The notes beneath the pieces were generated by a model. The model worked only from the letters and a program-made list of their open reading frames with translations, had not been told where the DNA came from and ran no database searches. Made by a program: the position numbers and the translations under genes. From Pyropia yezoensis (lineage: Eukaryota > Rhodophyta > Bangiophyceae > Bangiales > Bangiaceae): a stretch of 64,000 bases of DNA. The stretch is from contig CM020619.1 of assembly GCA_009829735.1 (NCBI GenBank), positions 12,019,777 to 12,083,776 on the forward strand, read 5' to 3'. Every line of letters starts with the position of its first letter. The first letter of the stretch is position 1. This document shows, piece by piece, positions 52,080 to 62,315 of this stretch.

Positions 52080-53062
52080 TTACCGGTTCCAAGAGGGAAC
52101 CGACTTGTCTTGCTGATAGTCAGATGAAACCCCAAACCAATCCTTGCTGGCGGGGCTGACCAGGTCCTCCTGGGTGGAAAGCTCATGGACTGACTGCTGC
52201 GCATCTGTCGGTTCCACGCATATGGCCTTGGCGAACATCTTTGATAGGTCATTGAAGCGCTGAGATGCCCCCAACACCGCATCCTTGCGGTACGCGATTG
52301 CACAGCTTGCCTCCGTCTGGTGGCGCTCAAGTACGTCCTCCGGTGGGAGATGGTCAGGTGCACTTGGGAAATTGCCTCCCTGCGCTGCAACGAGCCCTGA
52401 GCGCTCTGCTGCCGATGCCGCTTCAGCGTCTGGTTGGCAGTGCGTACGTCTGAGCGGAGCAGCTCGCACGCGGAGCATGAGCCCGTCTTGTGCGGGTACA
52501 GCGTGGCATGCTGGGCTTAAGGAGCGTAGCAGAAATTGATGCGCTTCGTTGACCAAAAGAGCGCTCGCAGCCAACATAAGGGTACGTCGCTCTGCACCGC
52601 TTCCATGTCGGCTGCCACCAGAGCAGTGTTTAACGAAGCTGAGATGGACAGCCTGGTGTCTTTGGCGCTTCCTCTGGCGGTGCGCAGCACCACCCACTTG
52701 GATTCAAGATAGAACGCAGAGCCGCGGTAGTGCCCGTTCTTATCTGCTGCGTGGCCTGTCGAAGACAGATTCGCTTGCACAACGTCAAAGAGCAGCTTTT
52801 TTTCAGCCACGTTCGTGCGGTTGGACGGCGAGCCAGTGAGGCCGTGGTCCACTGAGCTCGTTACGATTAAGACCGTGTTAAGCGCGCACGACCTGTAGCA
52901 CTGAAGGGCGGATAGGAGGCAGTCGTCCGGCCGGCGGATGCGGTAGGTGAGAAGGTCCGGTTCGGATGAGCCTGCGAAGGCACTCGTTGTCATCCGCACT
53001 TTATGTACCTGCGCAGCATCGATTGCCCGGCTGTGACACCGGGCGAGCCAAAAGTTTGACAC
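52080..53062 (-). other. Possible minus-strand coding remnant in two frames
   Basis: Two minus frames of fairly natural composition overlap: 53062-52517 (with YRGSAFYLESKWVVLRTARG and LNTALVAADMEAVQSDVPLC) and 52697-52080 (with FNDLSKMFAKAICVEPTDAQ and SVHELSTQEDLVSPASKDWF). They could be exons of one gene or a frameshifted copy. No domain recognised. A TATAAAA at 53082-53088 lies just beyond, on the opposite strand. Confidence 0.3.
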
Positions 53063-53830
53063 GCCTAGGTACCTGTGGTATAAAACTCGATCCTCTCAGA
53101 CACGTGTCAATATCCCTCGGGGGAAAGGGACAGGTAACACAGAAAGGGGAACTACGAGAGTGGTATGCCTGTTGCCTCACGTGCCTGCTCGCAGAGCAAA
53201 CAGATACGCACGGTAGGGCACACGGGGAAGAGGAAAGCAAACGCGCAGTTGTCTTTTTCCTGAGGGCGCGGGCCGAGGGCGCCTCGCTGTCCCTCTTAAC
53301 GTGCATCTGGGGGAACCCCGGCACGTTGGCCAGGTAGCCCCCCCCCATAACCCCGAGTGGCCCCGACCCGAGTCTAACCTCGTCAGGTCGGGGGCCACTA
53401 TCACTACTAATTCTATTCCCACTCACTAATCTCACACTCGAATTCTCTCAAATCAAGTCCCTCACAAGTATGCAAAAACCCATCAGCAATCCCTCTCTCA
53501 CGTGTGGATTGCGTAGTCCACCGCATCCCAGTGCCGGGCACGGGCCACGGCCGCCAACCATCACCACACGGCGGGCGTGTTCTGGCACCTGGTGCCCTCT
53601 GGTTGTAGTCCCGGGTCGGCGCCAAGTCGGGGCCAGGGATGCTACATAGCTCCCTCCCTAGTCCGGCACGTCCTCGGGCCGAACCAGGTGCCACCGTGCA
53701 CAGCCTCGAGCACGTCCACACCGGTGCCGAGGTCGAGCGTCTTCACCCTGGTCACGATCACCTGCTCCGGTTCCCTGCCCCCCTTCTCTCCTTCACCTTG
53801 GCCCTCTCGTTCCCCCGGAGTCTGGACGTC
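53063..53830. other. Left flank of the chromovirus, probable site of its 3' LTR
   Basis: Non-coding and AT-richer than the element's genes between about 53390 and 53520. A 3' LTR is expected here because pol and the antisense ORF lie to the right, but its ends could not be placed without the second LTR, which would fall in or beyond the N gap. Confidence 0.35.
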
Positions 53831-55948
53831 ATGTCCAGTTCCGAGATCCAAGCTGGGCCCGTGGTTCCGGCGGCGAGTGTTGCGGAGAAGAACTCGGGTA
53901 GTCGCGCCCCGCTCCTGCCTCCGGTTCCTCGGGTGTCGATGTCGGCGCCGGTCGCCACGGCGGGGACGGATCGGGTTCCCCCGGCTTCTGTGATGCACCC
54001 GGTCGAGACCCCCCCGGTGGGTCTCCCGGAGATGCTTCTTGGGCAGGACCCTCTGGCGGGCCGGCGCTACTCCACGGTGGTCGGCAACGCCGGCGCGGCC
54101 CAGTGCCAGCAGGATTGCTTGGACCTCTGGCGCAAGGAACTCCAGCGCGGGGTCTTGACAGAGATGGACAAGGCTCGTCTTCACACGGCGGACCAGATGC
54201 GCCTGGCACAAGACCGCTCCCAGAGCTTCTCGGGTTCCTCCTGGGTTGCTCGTCTGGAGGATCTCCCCTTCGCGCTGGTGCTGGATCTGCCCTTGACCGA
54301 GCGTCGCGTGTCCGCGTCCGTTCTCCGGTGGCCGGAGGAGGAAGGGTACGTCCACCGGGCGCTCAAGGTCTGGGATGAGGCGCTCAAGGGGTCGGGGAGC
54401 CTGAACTGCGACCCCCGTCCGAGCATGGTCGCTCTGGAGCCGCCTTTCCTGACCCGGAAGTACTCCAAGTTGTCACCGGCACGGGAGCAAGGCGAGCGAC
54501 GCGGCCGCCAGCGTGACTTCCTCGTGAGCTGCAACCATCAGGAGTTCTGGAAGCTGGATAAGGCTAACCGGGCGGCGTACTACCCCAAGGTCATCCCGCA
54601 GCAGCAGGAAGTCGAGATCCCGGTCGGGTTTGCTCCTTCCAGCATCCCGTTCACCTGGTACTTCTTGGACGCCTTGACTCAGGCGTCTATCAAGGGCTTC
54701 TTCCACTCGATCCCGTACATGATGTACACGTCCGAGATGACAGTCTTGGCGGCCAACCACTGGCTTCATGAGGTCTTGGTGTCCAACCGGCTTTGGTTTC
54801 TCTCTGACCTCCTGATGGTCTGGATTGTCGACAAGTTGACCGTCGACTTCCTGTGCAGCCAGGACGAAGAGTACAAGGGGCTCTTCCAGGCGATGATTGA
54901 CTTCCGGCGTCTGGTGCCGGTGCATGACCGGAACTTCTTGAACGCGATTGCCGACCAGAACCGCCCGCGTCGGGATGGCTTCGGTTGGGCGCAGGTGGTC
55001 TACCAGTCTTCTCCGGCCAAGGTGCAGCTGGCGACGCCGCTTCCGGCGTGGCCGCAGCTAGGTAGCTTTCCTGCCCCGGCCGCCCTTGATCTTCTGCCAG
55101 TTGGGCCGCCGGTGCAGGAGTCGGGATGGGCCGCGGCGGTCGGTGAGGCGTCTGCGGCGGCTCCGCTTCCTCCTGTTGCACCTGTCGCCCCGGTGGCCTC
55201 GCCTGAACCGTCGCCGGCGCGTTCACGCCCTGTTCCGGCTGTGCCGGTACTTCAAGCTTCTCCGGCACCGCGCCTGTCTGCGGCGAGTCTGGGGGTGACC
55301 GTGCGGTCGCCTACCACTCCGGCCGCTCCGCCTCGGACGCCTTCTTCCAACGCCGGCGGCGCTGTGCCTCCGCTGGTGTGGGGTACTCCGGTTTCGGGGG
55401 CCGTTGTGGACCGTCCGGGGGTGTCATCCTCGGGGCGGTTCGAGATTCCGGCGCCGACTCTGCGCCTTACCCGCTTCCGGGTGCCTGACTGGTACCTGAC
55501 CCAAGGTGGTCCGACATGCGACCAGTACGACGTCGGTATGATTGAAGACCAGCTGGGTCGTCTTCCGGTGCAGGTTGAGGGCGTCGGGTCTTCCCTGGTG
55601 CTGGGCACTTACGCCAGCGTCTTGAACAACGTGGTTGACCGGGTGTTTGCTTGCGCGGACAGCGGCCAGATGTCGAACAGCCCGGTGGTTGGCGAACTTC
55701 TGGCGACCTTGACGCGGCATGGCTTGGCCCAGCAGTGGTCAGAAACCTTCACTGGCTTCCAGGGGCGCCGACGGGCATATCTGGATGAGCGGGAGCCCCC
55801 GGCAACTCCCGGTACTCCTCCGATGGCGTCATACCGGGATGCACCGCGTCCACCGCACTACGTCATCCCGTCTTCCTCCGGTTCCCGTCGTGCCGCGGAG
55901 GCAGCGCCAGAAGACACTCCCGCGGCTCAGCGTCCGCGCCGGGAGTAG
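53831..55948 (+). CDS. Antisense accessory ORF of the chromovirus, unknown function
   Basis: ATG 53831 (MSSSEIQAGPVVPA) gives 705 aa; an earlier in-frame ATG is at 53639. It ends about 145 bases from the end of the integrase/chromodomain frame and faces it tail to tail. The first half is well mixed in composition and looks folded: DMRLAQD-type helices, KLDKANRAAYYPKVIPQQQE, SSIPFTWYFLDALTQASIKG and VSNRLWFLSDLLMVWIVDKL, the latter helical and hydrophobic. The second half is Pro/Ala/Ser-rich, then a short ordered block FRVPDWYLTQGGPTCDQYDV and VLGTYASVLNNVVDRVF, and a basic tail QRPRRE. No family recognised. Some plant Tat/Ogre-type elements carry antisense ORFs in the same place. It is the least damaged ORF of the element, without stops or shifts. 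Confidence 0.7.
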   Translation: MSSSEIQAGPVVPAASVAEKNSGSRAPLLPPVPRVSMSAPVATAGTDRVPPASVMHPVETPPVGLPEMLLGQDPLAGRRYSTVVGNAGAAQCQQDCLDLWRKELQRGVLTEMDKARLHTADQMRLAQDRSQSFSGSSWVARLEDLPFALVLDLPLTERRVSASVLRWPEEEGYVHRALKVWDEALKGSGSLNCDPRPSMVALEPPFLTRKYSKLSPAREQGERRGRQRDFLVSCNHQEFWKLDKANRAAYYPKVIPQQQEVEIPVGFAPSSIPFTWYFLDALTQASIKGFFHSIPYMMYTSEMTVLAANHWLHEVLVSNRLWFLSDLLMVWIVDKLTVDFLCSQDEEYKGLFQAMIDFRRLVPVHDRNFLNAIADQNRPRRDGFGWAQVVYQSSPAKVQLATPLPAWPQLGSFPAPAALDLLPVGPPVQESGWAAAVGEASAAAPLPPVAPVAPVASPEPSPARSRPVPAVPVLQASPAPRLSAASLGVTVRSPTTPAAPPRTPSSNAGGAVPPLVWGTPVSGAVVDRPGVSSSGRFEIPAPTLRLTRFRVPDWYLTQGGPTCDQYDVGMIEDQLGRLPVQVEGVGSSLVLGTYASVLNNVVDRVFACADSGQMSNSPVVGELLATLTRHGLAQQWSETFTGFQGRRRAYLDEREPPATPGTPPMASYRDAPRPPHYVIPSSSGSRRAAEAAPEDTPAAQRPRRE

Positions 55949-56093
55949 TAGTTTGAGATAAGGAGGGTGAGGGTCTTGGGAGAAGCGAGGGGGGAAGAGG
56001 CGGAGAGAAGGGTTGCCCGAGCGGGTGCTTGTTTTCCTTGATTGTTCCATGCTTGTATTGCGTGTTCTCCTTGATATACCCGTTCCCTTCTTC

Positions 56094-57778
56094 TCAATCC
56101 TCTTGTTCCGCATCCGTTGCGGATGAACTCGGCTCGTCCCGAGGGTCTTGGTTGGCCCCATCCTCTTGGTCCTCCTCCGAGTCCGACTCCAGAATCTTGC
56201 CGGCTCTGGCCACTGGAGTGCCCTCTATCCCGTTCCGTCGCGTGTAGGCACAGACATCCGCGATGGGTAGCCGGTTTGAGGGTTCCCAGGTATCATCTGC
56301 TGGGTTAAAACCGAAGCAGCGTACTCGCAGGTACAGGCGTCCGTCTCTCCAGGCATGGTCCACAAACTTGACGTAGACATATTCCCGACCTTCTTCTTGG
56401 GATAGCCAGGGTACTGCGGCCCGCTTGCGCCGGGTCAAGTCCCGTTGGCTTGGCGGTGGAGCTCGGGTGACATGGTCGCTGCTCACGCGGTACGGGGAGC
56501 CATCCACGTCTAGAAGAAAGGTCCAACCGTCCGTATTCAGGATCTCATAAGGTCCATCCGTCTTCGAGTCCAGCTTCCCCCGGGTCTTGCTATGGTTGTC
56601 CACAAAAACCCAGTCGCCACCACCCAGTTCCTTGTTCTTTTCCCGGACACCCTTGTCATAGCCCCGCTTGTATCGCTCCTGGGTCTTCGAGATTGACTCC
56701 TTGACTCTTGGGAGCAGGAGCTTCAGTTGTTCCAGAAGCTCATCCTTTGCCTAGGGACCTGACTTCAGTGCAGGCTGGAGACCGTCTGGTATTCTTTCCA
56801 GGGAGAAGTTGGTCAGCCGCCTTGGGGTGACAAAGTCGAGTGGAGCGACCCCGTTGTCCGGTGAACTCGGGAGTTGTAGGCTAGAGTGAGGACAGCCAGG
56901 AGCTCGTCCCAGTCTTCTTGGTGCTCCTCCACGTAGTGCCGTAGCATGTCTACTAGGGTCCGGTTGAATCGTTCCACCTGGCCGTTCGTTTGAGGGTGGT
57001 ACGTCGTAGTGTACAAGTTCTTGATGCCCATCAGGTCACAGACTCCTTGGAAGAACAGGGATGCAAACTGGGGACCGTTGTCGGTCAAGACGGAGTCTGG
57101 AGGGCCGTAGGCAGCTATCCAGTACTCGCAGAAGGCTGACGTGACATCCAGAGCCGTGATGGTCCTCAGCGGGATTGCTCGAGTAAACTTGGAGAACCGG
57201 TCACATATGATGAGCAGGTATATGTTGCCACTGGATGTTTCAGGTAGGGGCCCCAGGATGTCCATGCTTAAGCTTGCAAAAGGCTCCGCCGCAGGGAATA
57301 GGCGTAGCTTAGAAGTCTTCTTCCTCTGGGACAACCGGTTCCTTGCACACGAAACACAAGCCTCCAGGTACTTATGGACGTCACTGGCCATGGTTTCCCA
57401 GTAATAGTGTCGTCTCATGGAAGCATATATCCGATTGATACCAGGATGTCCGGCCTGGGGAGACGAGTGCTCCAGGCGTAGGATGTCAGCTTGTAGGCCC
57501 CGGGGTACGTAGACTTGAGTGGCCCCATCGAAGGGTGACATCCGTACTAGGAGTCCGTCCGTAGACTCGGAGAAACGACTGTTCCGGTTCAGGTCCATTT
57601 GTTGGCGAAGCTCCAAGCATTGAGGGTCCGTCAACTGTGCCTCCAGCATCCGGTGAATGGTTACCGGTTGATGAGCTTCAGGTGTCTCGTACAGGGGAGC
57701 GTGCCAGCCACGTCCGACATTCGGGAGGATGAAGCAAGGTATTTCCTCCGGGATAGGACCGGTATCGGCTGCAGGAGT
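56094..57778 (-). pseudogene. Chromovirus integrase with C-terminal chromodomain, frameshifted
   Basis: The frame continues from RNase H after the TAG at 57779-57781. The zinc-binding HHCC part (HSSPQAGHPG, ACVSCARNRLSQRKK) is followed by the catalytic core with D in SMDILGPLPE, D in SVLTDNGPQF and E in TNGQVERFNRTL. It shifts frame near 56813 and meets a TAG near 56752. A second frame, 56603-56094, carries a GPY/F-like module (DGPYEILNTDGWTFLLDVDG) and a chromodomain (YVYVKFVDHAWRDGRLYLRV then FNPADDTWEPSNRL). Integrase inserts the DNA copy; the chromodomain targets chromatin. With these breaks this copy is unlikely to make a complete integrase unless the breaks are sequence errors. Confidence 0.85.
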
Positions 57779-59353
57779 CTACAGCCGGGACATGGTGTCG
57801 GCGCAGTGGTGCTCCCTCCCTGCTCTGGTGCACACCTTGTACTTGAACTCCGAAAGGCGTAGGCGCCGCCGGGCTACCCTTCCTTGACTGCTGTCCATAC
57901 ATAGCAGCCACCTTAGGCTGGCGTGGTCCGTCCGGATGAGGAACTCTTGTCCTTCAAGATATGGCCGTAACAGGAAGCAAGCCCAGACGACTGCCAAGCA
58001 CTCGCGCTCGGTCGTGGAATAGTTCTTCTCAGCTGGAGTCAAGACGCGACTGTAGTAGCCTATCGGGAGAAAGTGCCCATCAGGTTGCTGCTGGAGTAGT
58101 GAGCACCCCACCTGGACGCCACAGGCATCCGTCTCCAGAACAAACTGGCCCTCCCGCTTGGGTAACGCCAGTACTGGAGTGGTGGTCAGGCGCTTCTTGA
58201 GCTCTTCGAAGGCCGCGGTCTGCTTCTCGTCGAACACCGGGAGTTGTGCGGGAAGCTTCTTGCTGTTCAGCTTGGTCAGTGGCCGGGCAATCAGAGCATA
58301 GTCCCGTACGAACCGGCGATAGACGTTGCACATACCCAGGAAGCTCTTGAGTTCCGTCTGGGTTTTGGGTTGCCGTGCATGCCGGAGGGCCTTGATGTTC
58401 TTCTCATTGACTCGGAGCTCCCCCGGACTCAGCACATGCCTCAGATACTCCACCTCAGTCTCAAACAGGTGGCACTTCTCGGCCTTGAGGGTAACTCCAG
58501 CCTTGGACAGGAGGGCCAGGACCTCCCGAAGGTGCTCCAGGTGTTCCGCTGGGGTCTTGGAGAAAACGATAATGTCATCCAGGTAGACCAAACATGTTCT
58601 CCACCTTAGCCCGGACAGGATGATGTCGATGGCTCTTTGGAAGGTCGCCGGAGCATTGGTGAGACCAAAAGGAAGACGTTTGCACCGGAATAGTCCCAGG
58701 TGGCACGTGAAGGTGGTCTTGTCCTTGTCCTCGTCAGCCAGAGGGATCTGCCAGTATCCGGCATTACAATCCAGCGTCGAGAAGAGGGTGGCATCACCAA
58801 GAAAGTCGATGCAATCATCCATCCGGGGTATCGGGTATACGTCCTTGACTGTCATCTCGTTCAGGCGCCGGTAGTCAACGCAGAAACGGAAGTGACCGCC
58901 GGTTTTCGGGACGACTACCACCGGGAAAGCCCACTCGCCATCAGACGTCTCGATAACATACATCTTGAGCATCTTGTTAACCTGCTTCTCAATCTCATCC
59001 CGGCGATGAGGTCCGGCCCGATATGGTTGCATGTGCACTGGCTTAGCTTCCGGCTTGAGTTGAATCCGGTGTAGAGTGGCGTCCATCTTGCCCAGCTCTC
59101 CCGACCACAGGTGCCGATATTCCTGGAGAAGCTTCTCCAGTGCCTCCTTCAAGTCGGGAGGGACATTTTCTTGCTTGACCTTCGGCATCCCGGGGGGTGC
59201 TTGTTCGGGTTTCGGAGTAGCGCTGCCAGCCTGCTCTTGCTTCGGAGGTACGTCTAAGGCCGTCGAGTTGGATGCCAGTTCTTGTTGCAGGTTCAGGAGG
59301 TCTTCCTTGCTCATAGCACGGGCGGGATCCCCGGTAAGGCTCTGCTGTACCAA
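57779..59353 (-). CDS. Chromovirus reverse transcriptase and RNase H
   Basis: 524-codon frame from about 59353; the frame upstream (to 59564) belongs to the protease-RT linker in another register. RT motifs: FCVDYRRLNEMTVKD, STLDCNAGYWQIPLAD, LPFGLTNAPATFQRAI, and the catalytic YLDD in LVYLDDIIVFSK near 58570. RNase H: VLETDACGVQVGCSLLQ, TTERECLAVVWA, RTDHASLRWLL, ending ADTMSRL before TAG at 57779. Length and motif order are those of Ty3/gypsy RT-RH. It copies element RNA into DNA. All catalytic aspartates seen are kept. Confidence 0.92.
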   Translation of the reverse strand: MVQQSLTGDPARAMSKEDLLNLQQELASNSTALDVPPKQEQAGSATPKPEQAPPGMPKVKQENVPPDLKEALEKLLQEYRHLWSGELGKMDATLHRIQLKPEAKPVHMQPYRAGPHRRDEIEKQVNKMLKMYVIETSDGEWAFPVVVVPKTGGHFRFCVDYRRLNEMTVKDVYPIPRMDDCIDFLGDATLFSTLDCNAGYWQIPLADEDKDKTTFTCHLGLFRCKRLPFGLTNAPATFQRAIDIILSGLRWRTCLVYLDDIIVFSKTPAEHLEHLREVLALLSKAGVTLKAEKCHLFETEVEYLRHVLSPGELRVNEKNIKALRHARQPKTQTELKSFLGMCNVYRRFVRDYALIARPLTKLNSKKLPAQLPVFDEKQTAAFEELKKRLTTTPVLALPKREGQFVLETDACGVQVGCSLLQQQPDGHFLPIGYYSRVLTPAEKNYSTTERECLAVVWACFLLRPYLEGQEFLIRTDHASLRWLLCMDSSQGRVARRRLRLSEFKYKVCTRAGREHHCADTMSRL

Positions 59354-59484
59354 CTCGGGTGCCCTTGGCGAGGGTTATTGGCTTCCGGCTCACGTTGACG
59401 ATTAGCACCGAGAACGGGGTGTGCCTTTCTACCTTCTTGTGATGTCCGTGGGCCAAGTATAACCGGTGTTTCGCCAGAAATTCC

Positions 59485-60174
59485 TTACGTCCGTAGATCA
59501 GGCATTGACCTGCAATCCGGGTCGTTACTTGAACCTTGGTCTCCGAGCGAGGAGGTAGGAGCACCGGTTTGAAGAGTCAAGGTAGAGGGTGGGATGCGTT
59601 CCCTCTTGCTCTTGGCTACACGAACCTTGGCGTCCAGATGCTCCAATACCGGTGACACAAACCCATGGTTGAACTGGACCTTCCCTTCTCCGGGTAGGAT
59701 GCTCTTGACATGCTGCTTCTGGAAGTCCCAGCCTAGGATGAGGGGGACTGATAGGGTCTTGACTACTAGAAAGGGAAAAAGCATTGGTTCATTGACATAG
59801 ATGGCGACAGGAAGACGGCCAAGCGGTCGTAGGGTTTGACCCGAAGCGTCGACGATATGGGTCCGGGTAGGCGCTCTCCAGGCATGTCGACGCCAGCCCG
59901 GAGGTAACAGGTTCTCAGTGATGACGCTTGGTCCGGCTCCCGTGTCAACCACCGGCGTAACAGCTTGGGGGAGGCTATCCCCCACACGCATACGAGCATT
60001 AATCTTGAGGTTTTCTTTACGCAGGACGAGCAATGTCCCCTTGAACAAACAGGGTGTCCAGGCGGCTACCGGTTGAGCAGGTAACCGCCGTCCTTTCTCC
60101 CCGGCACGCAAGGGGAACAGGTAGAAGTACCCTGCCGTTGGAGATTCGGGAAGACACTTGGGGAGAGCGCCTGC
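59485..60174 (-). CDS. Chromovirus aspartic protease region
   Basis: A frame between gag and RT with the active-site TPVVDTGAGPSVI (near 59925-59960), then LGRLPVAIYV and LSVPLILGWDFQKQHV, the second signature of retropepsins (I-LG-DF). It processes Gag and Pol in retroelements. It lies in a different frame from both gag's end and RT; in related elements gag-pol is one frame or joined by frameshifting, so at least one of these changes is probably mutational. Confidence 0.82.
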   Translation of the reverse strand, partial: AGALPKCLPESPTAGYFYLFPLRAGEKGRRLPAQPVAAWTPCLFKGTLLVLRKENLKINARMRVGDSLPQAVTPVVDTGAGPSVITENLLPPGWRRHAWRAPTRTHIVDASGQTLRPLGRLPVAIYVNEPMLFPFLVVKTLSVPLILGWDFQKQHVKSILPGEGKVQFNHGFVSPVLEHLDAKVRVAKSKRERIPPSTLTLQTGAPTSSLGDQGSSNDPDCRSMPDLRT

Positions 60175-60175
60175 C

Positions 60176-61601
60176 CTACTCGTTTCCCGGGTCCGAGGAG
60201 TCCTTAGAGGTTTCGGTCTCCAGGTCAAAGTCCGTAGGAGCTTCCCTTGCCAGAGCCTCCGTGATGCTCTGTAAGGTTGCCACTCGGATTGCATGTACCT
60301 GTGCCTTGTCCATCTTGGAGGGTGCCCGCCGGTCAGCCCAGTTGACCGCCTTTGCAAACACCAGTCCTTGACGCTTGAGTTTCCTGGAGGTCCTTGGGAA
60401 TGGTCGGGCACTGGTAGGACATGTGATCCTCCTTCTGGCACAGCCAACAAGACCGGAACCGCTGGTTCTTGACTTGCTTGGGGGCGACCAGGGATGGTTG
60501 CTCCTTAGAAACGAAGCCGCCCCACTTGTCCCCTGACCCCATGGGTGAGGCCTCGCCAACTGCGAGTACCGGTACAGGGCTATCACCTCCCTTATACTTG
60601 TCGGGTCCGGGTCGAACTCGCGACAACGGCTTGGGAGTTGATACCATGGGAGCTTGGAGGGCCCTGGCTTGCCGGTACTTGCCCTGGGTGTAGGCCATCA
60701 ACTGCTGGAAGGTATGTTCTTGATGTTCCTGGTTGTAGTTCTCCGCATCCACTTGAAGATATTCAGGAAGCCCTTCCGAGAAGATCATCTTGAGCCTGTC
60801 CTCAGGGTAAACGTTGCCACAAGCATCGCTCATCTCCCGGACACGACGGGCGAACGCCTCTGGAGTCTCTTGTCTTTCCATGGTTGCCCGGTTCAGCCTG
60901 CCGACTGCTTTACGCAGAGAGTCCGCGTCAGCGTAGTTGGACAGGAGCCAGTTGACCGCCTCCGGATAACTCGCGACGGTACGTCCGACAATGTGTCCGG
61001 CAGAGTCTGGTAGAACCTGTGCAAACCGCTGTTCCGCTTCTCCGGTCATGAAGTTAACCAGGAGGTAGAGAGCCTTGCCCTCGGACACATCGTTGTCATT
61101 GCATGCCTTGACAAACCGGCGCAGGAAGGCAAAGATAAGCGCCGGTCTCTTCCCGGAAAACTTAGGATGTCCCCCGAAGCTCGGCTGCATTCGCCGGTTC
61201 AGGGACGCCATCTTCTTGGCCATCTTCCGGGTGTAACCTTGGTCTTGGTTCTCCAGCCGGTAGTTACCCCAATACGTGACCTTGTTCAGGGTGGCATCTC
61301 CCACTTGGTGGGCAGGGAAGTCAAACTCGACTAGCCTGCGCCGGGTGGGACCGGGAGATGCATCCCAATCATATCCCTCCTCAGAGCTGGAGGAACTGGT
61401 CTCGCTGGTGCTAGAGCGACGGCGATGACGCCGACGCCTTCGGCTGCTCCGGTTACCGGTCTTGGAGCTCCCCGCCCCATAGGATGCAAGGGGAGGAAAA
61501 GCTTGGCCGGTCCCAGGAGTCGAGGTCTCAGGGAGACCCGTAGAACCAGTCACAACGGTGCCTCTGGCATCGCTAGTGCCCACAGGAAGAGGTGTATACA
61601 C
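60176..61601 (-). CDS. Chromovirus Gag with CCHC zinc knuckle
   Basis: The frame is open from 61601 and its start is not visible; a Pro-rich N-terminal part in a neighbouring frame (61680-61600) probably belongs to it across a shift. An Arg/Ser-rich basic stretch (RRRRRHRRRSSTSETSSSSS) precedes the retrotransposon gag core (YWGNYRLENQDQGYTRKMAK to DRLKMIFSEGLPEYLQVDAE), with KFSGKRPALIFAFLRRFVKA as the capsid helix. A CX2CX4HX4C knuckle, CWLCQKEDHMSYQC, lies near 60440. After it the frame shifts near 60400 to one reading VFAKAVNWADRRAPSKMDKA and ends at 60176. Gag packages the RNA. Confidence 0.85.
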
Positions 61602-61815
61602 CCACTGCCATGTGTGGGTCCAGGAGTAAACACACCAGGGGCTATCCCTGGAGGTTGAGGAGTAGAACCGACAGGAGGGAGACGTCTGCTGCGAGCGGAC
61701 TCAAACGCCGTTGACCCCGGGGTGGCCCACAGGAGGAACAGCCGGAGGAACGGGAGCAGGTGGTGCTTGGCCGCTGTGGACTCCAGTCCGCTACCGGATG
61801 TCACACCCAGGTCTG

Positions 61816-62315
61816 NNNNNNNNNNNNNNNNNNNNNNNNNNNNNNNNNNNNNNNNNNNNNNNNNNNNNNNNNNNNNNNNNNNNNNNNNNNNNNNNNNNNN
61901 NNNNNNNNNNNNNNNNNNNNNNNNNNNNNNNNNNNNNNNNNNNNNNNNNNNNNNNNNNNNNNNNNNNNNNNNNNNNNNNNNNNNNNNNNNNNNNNNNNNN
62001 NNNNNNNNNNNNNNNNNNNNNNNNNNNNNNNNNNNNNNNNNNNNNNNNNNNNNNNNNNNNNNNNNNNNNNNNNNNNNNNNNNNNNNNNNNNNNNNNNNNN
62101 NNNNNNNNNNNNNNNNNNNNNNNNNNNNNNNNNNNNNNNNNNNNNNNNNNNNNNNNNNNNNNNNNNNNNNNNNNNNNNNNNNNNNNNNNNNNNNNNNNNN
62201 NNNNNNNNNNNNNNNNNNNNNNNNNNNNNNNNNNNNNNNNNNNNNNNNNNNNNNNNNNNNNNNNNNNNNNNNNNNNNNNNNNNNNNNNNNNNNNNNNNNN
62301 NNNNNNNNNNNNNNN
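61816..62315. other. 500-base run of N (assembly gap)
   Basis: Exactly 500 N, the conventional size for a gap of unknown length. It probably hides the 5' LTR and leader of the chromovirus, a repeat that assemblers collapse. Confidence 0.95.

Larger units (their letters stand above)
53831..61815 (-). mobile_element. Ty3/gypsy chromovirus retrotransposon, partial, with an extra antisense ORF
   Basis: On the minus strand the order is gag (zinc knuckle), protease, reverse transcriptase, RNase H, integrase, chromodomain: the Ty3/gypsy chromovirus order. A long ORF on the plus strand (53831-55948) lies beyond the chromodomain, inside the presumed element. The element is interrupted by at least three frame changes (about 61600, 60400, 56810), one in-frame TAG (57779) and a TAG near 56752. 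The 5' LTR and leader are hidden by the N gap; no LTR pair could be compared. Confidence 0.85.

Noticed and set aside
53063-53830. Defined 3' LTR of the chromovirus
   Set aside because: Expected here, but without the partner LTR its borders would be a guess.
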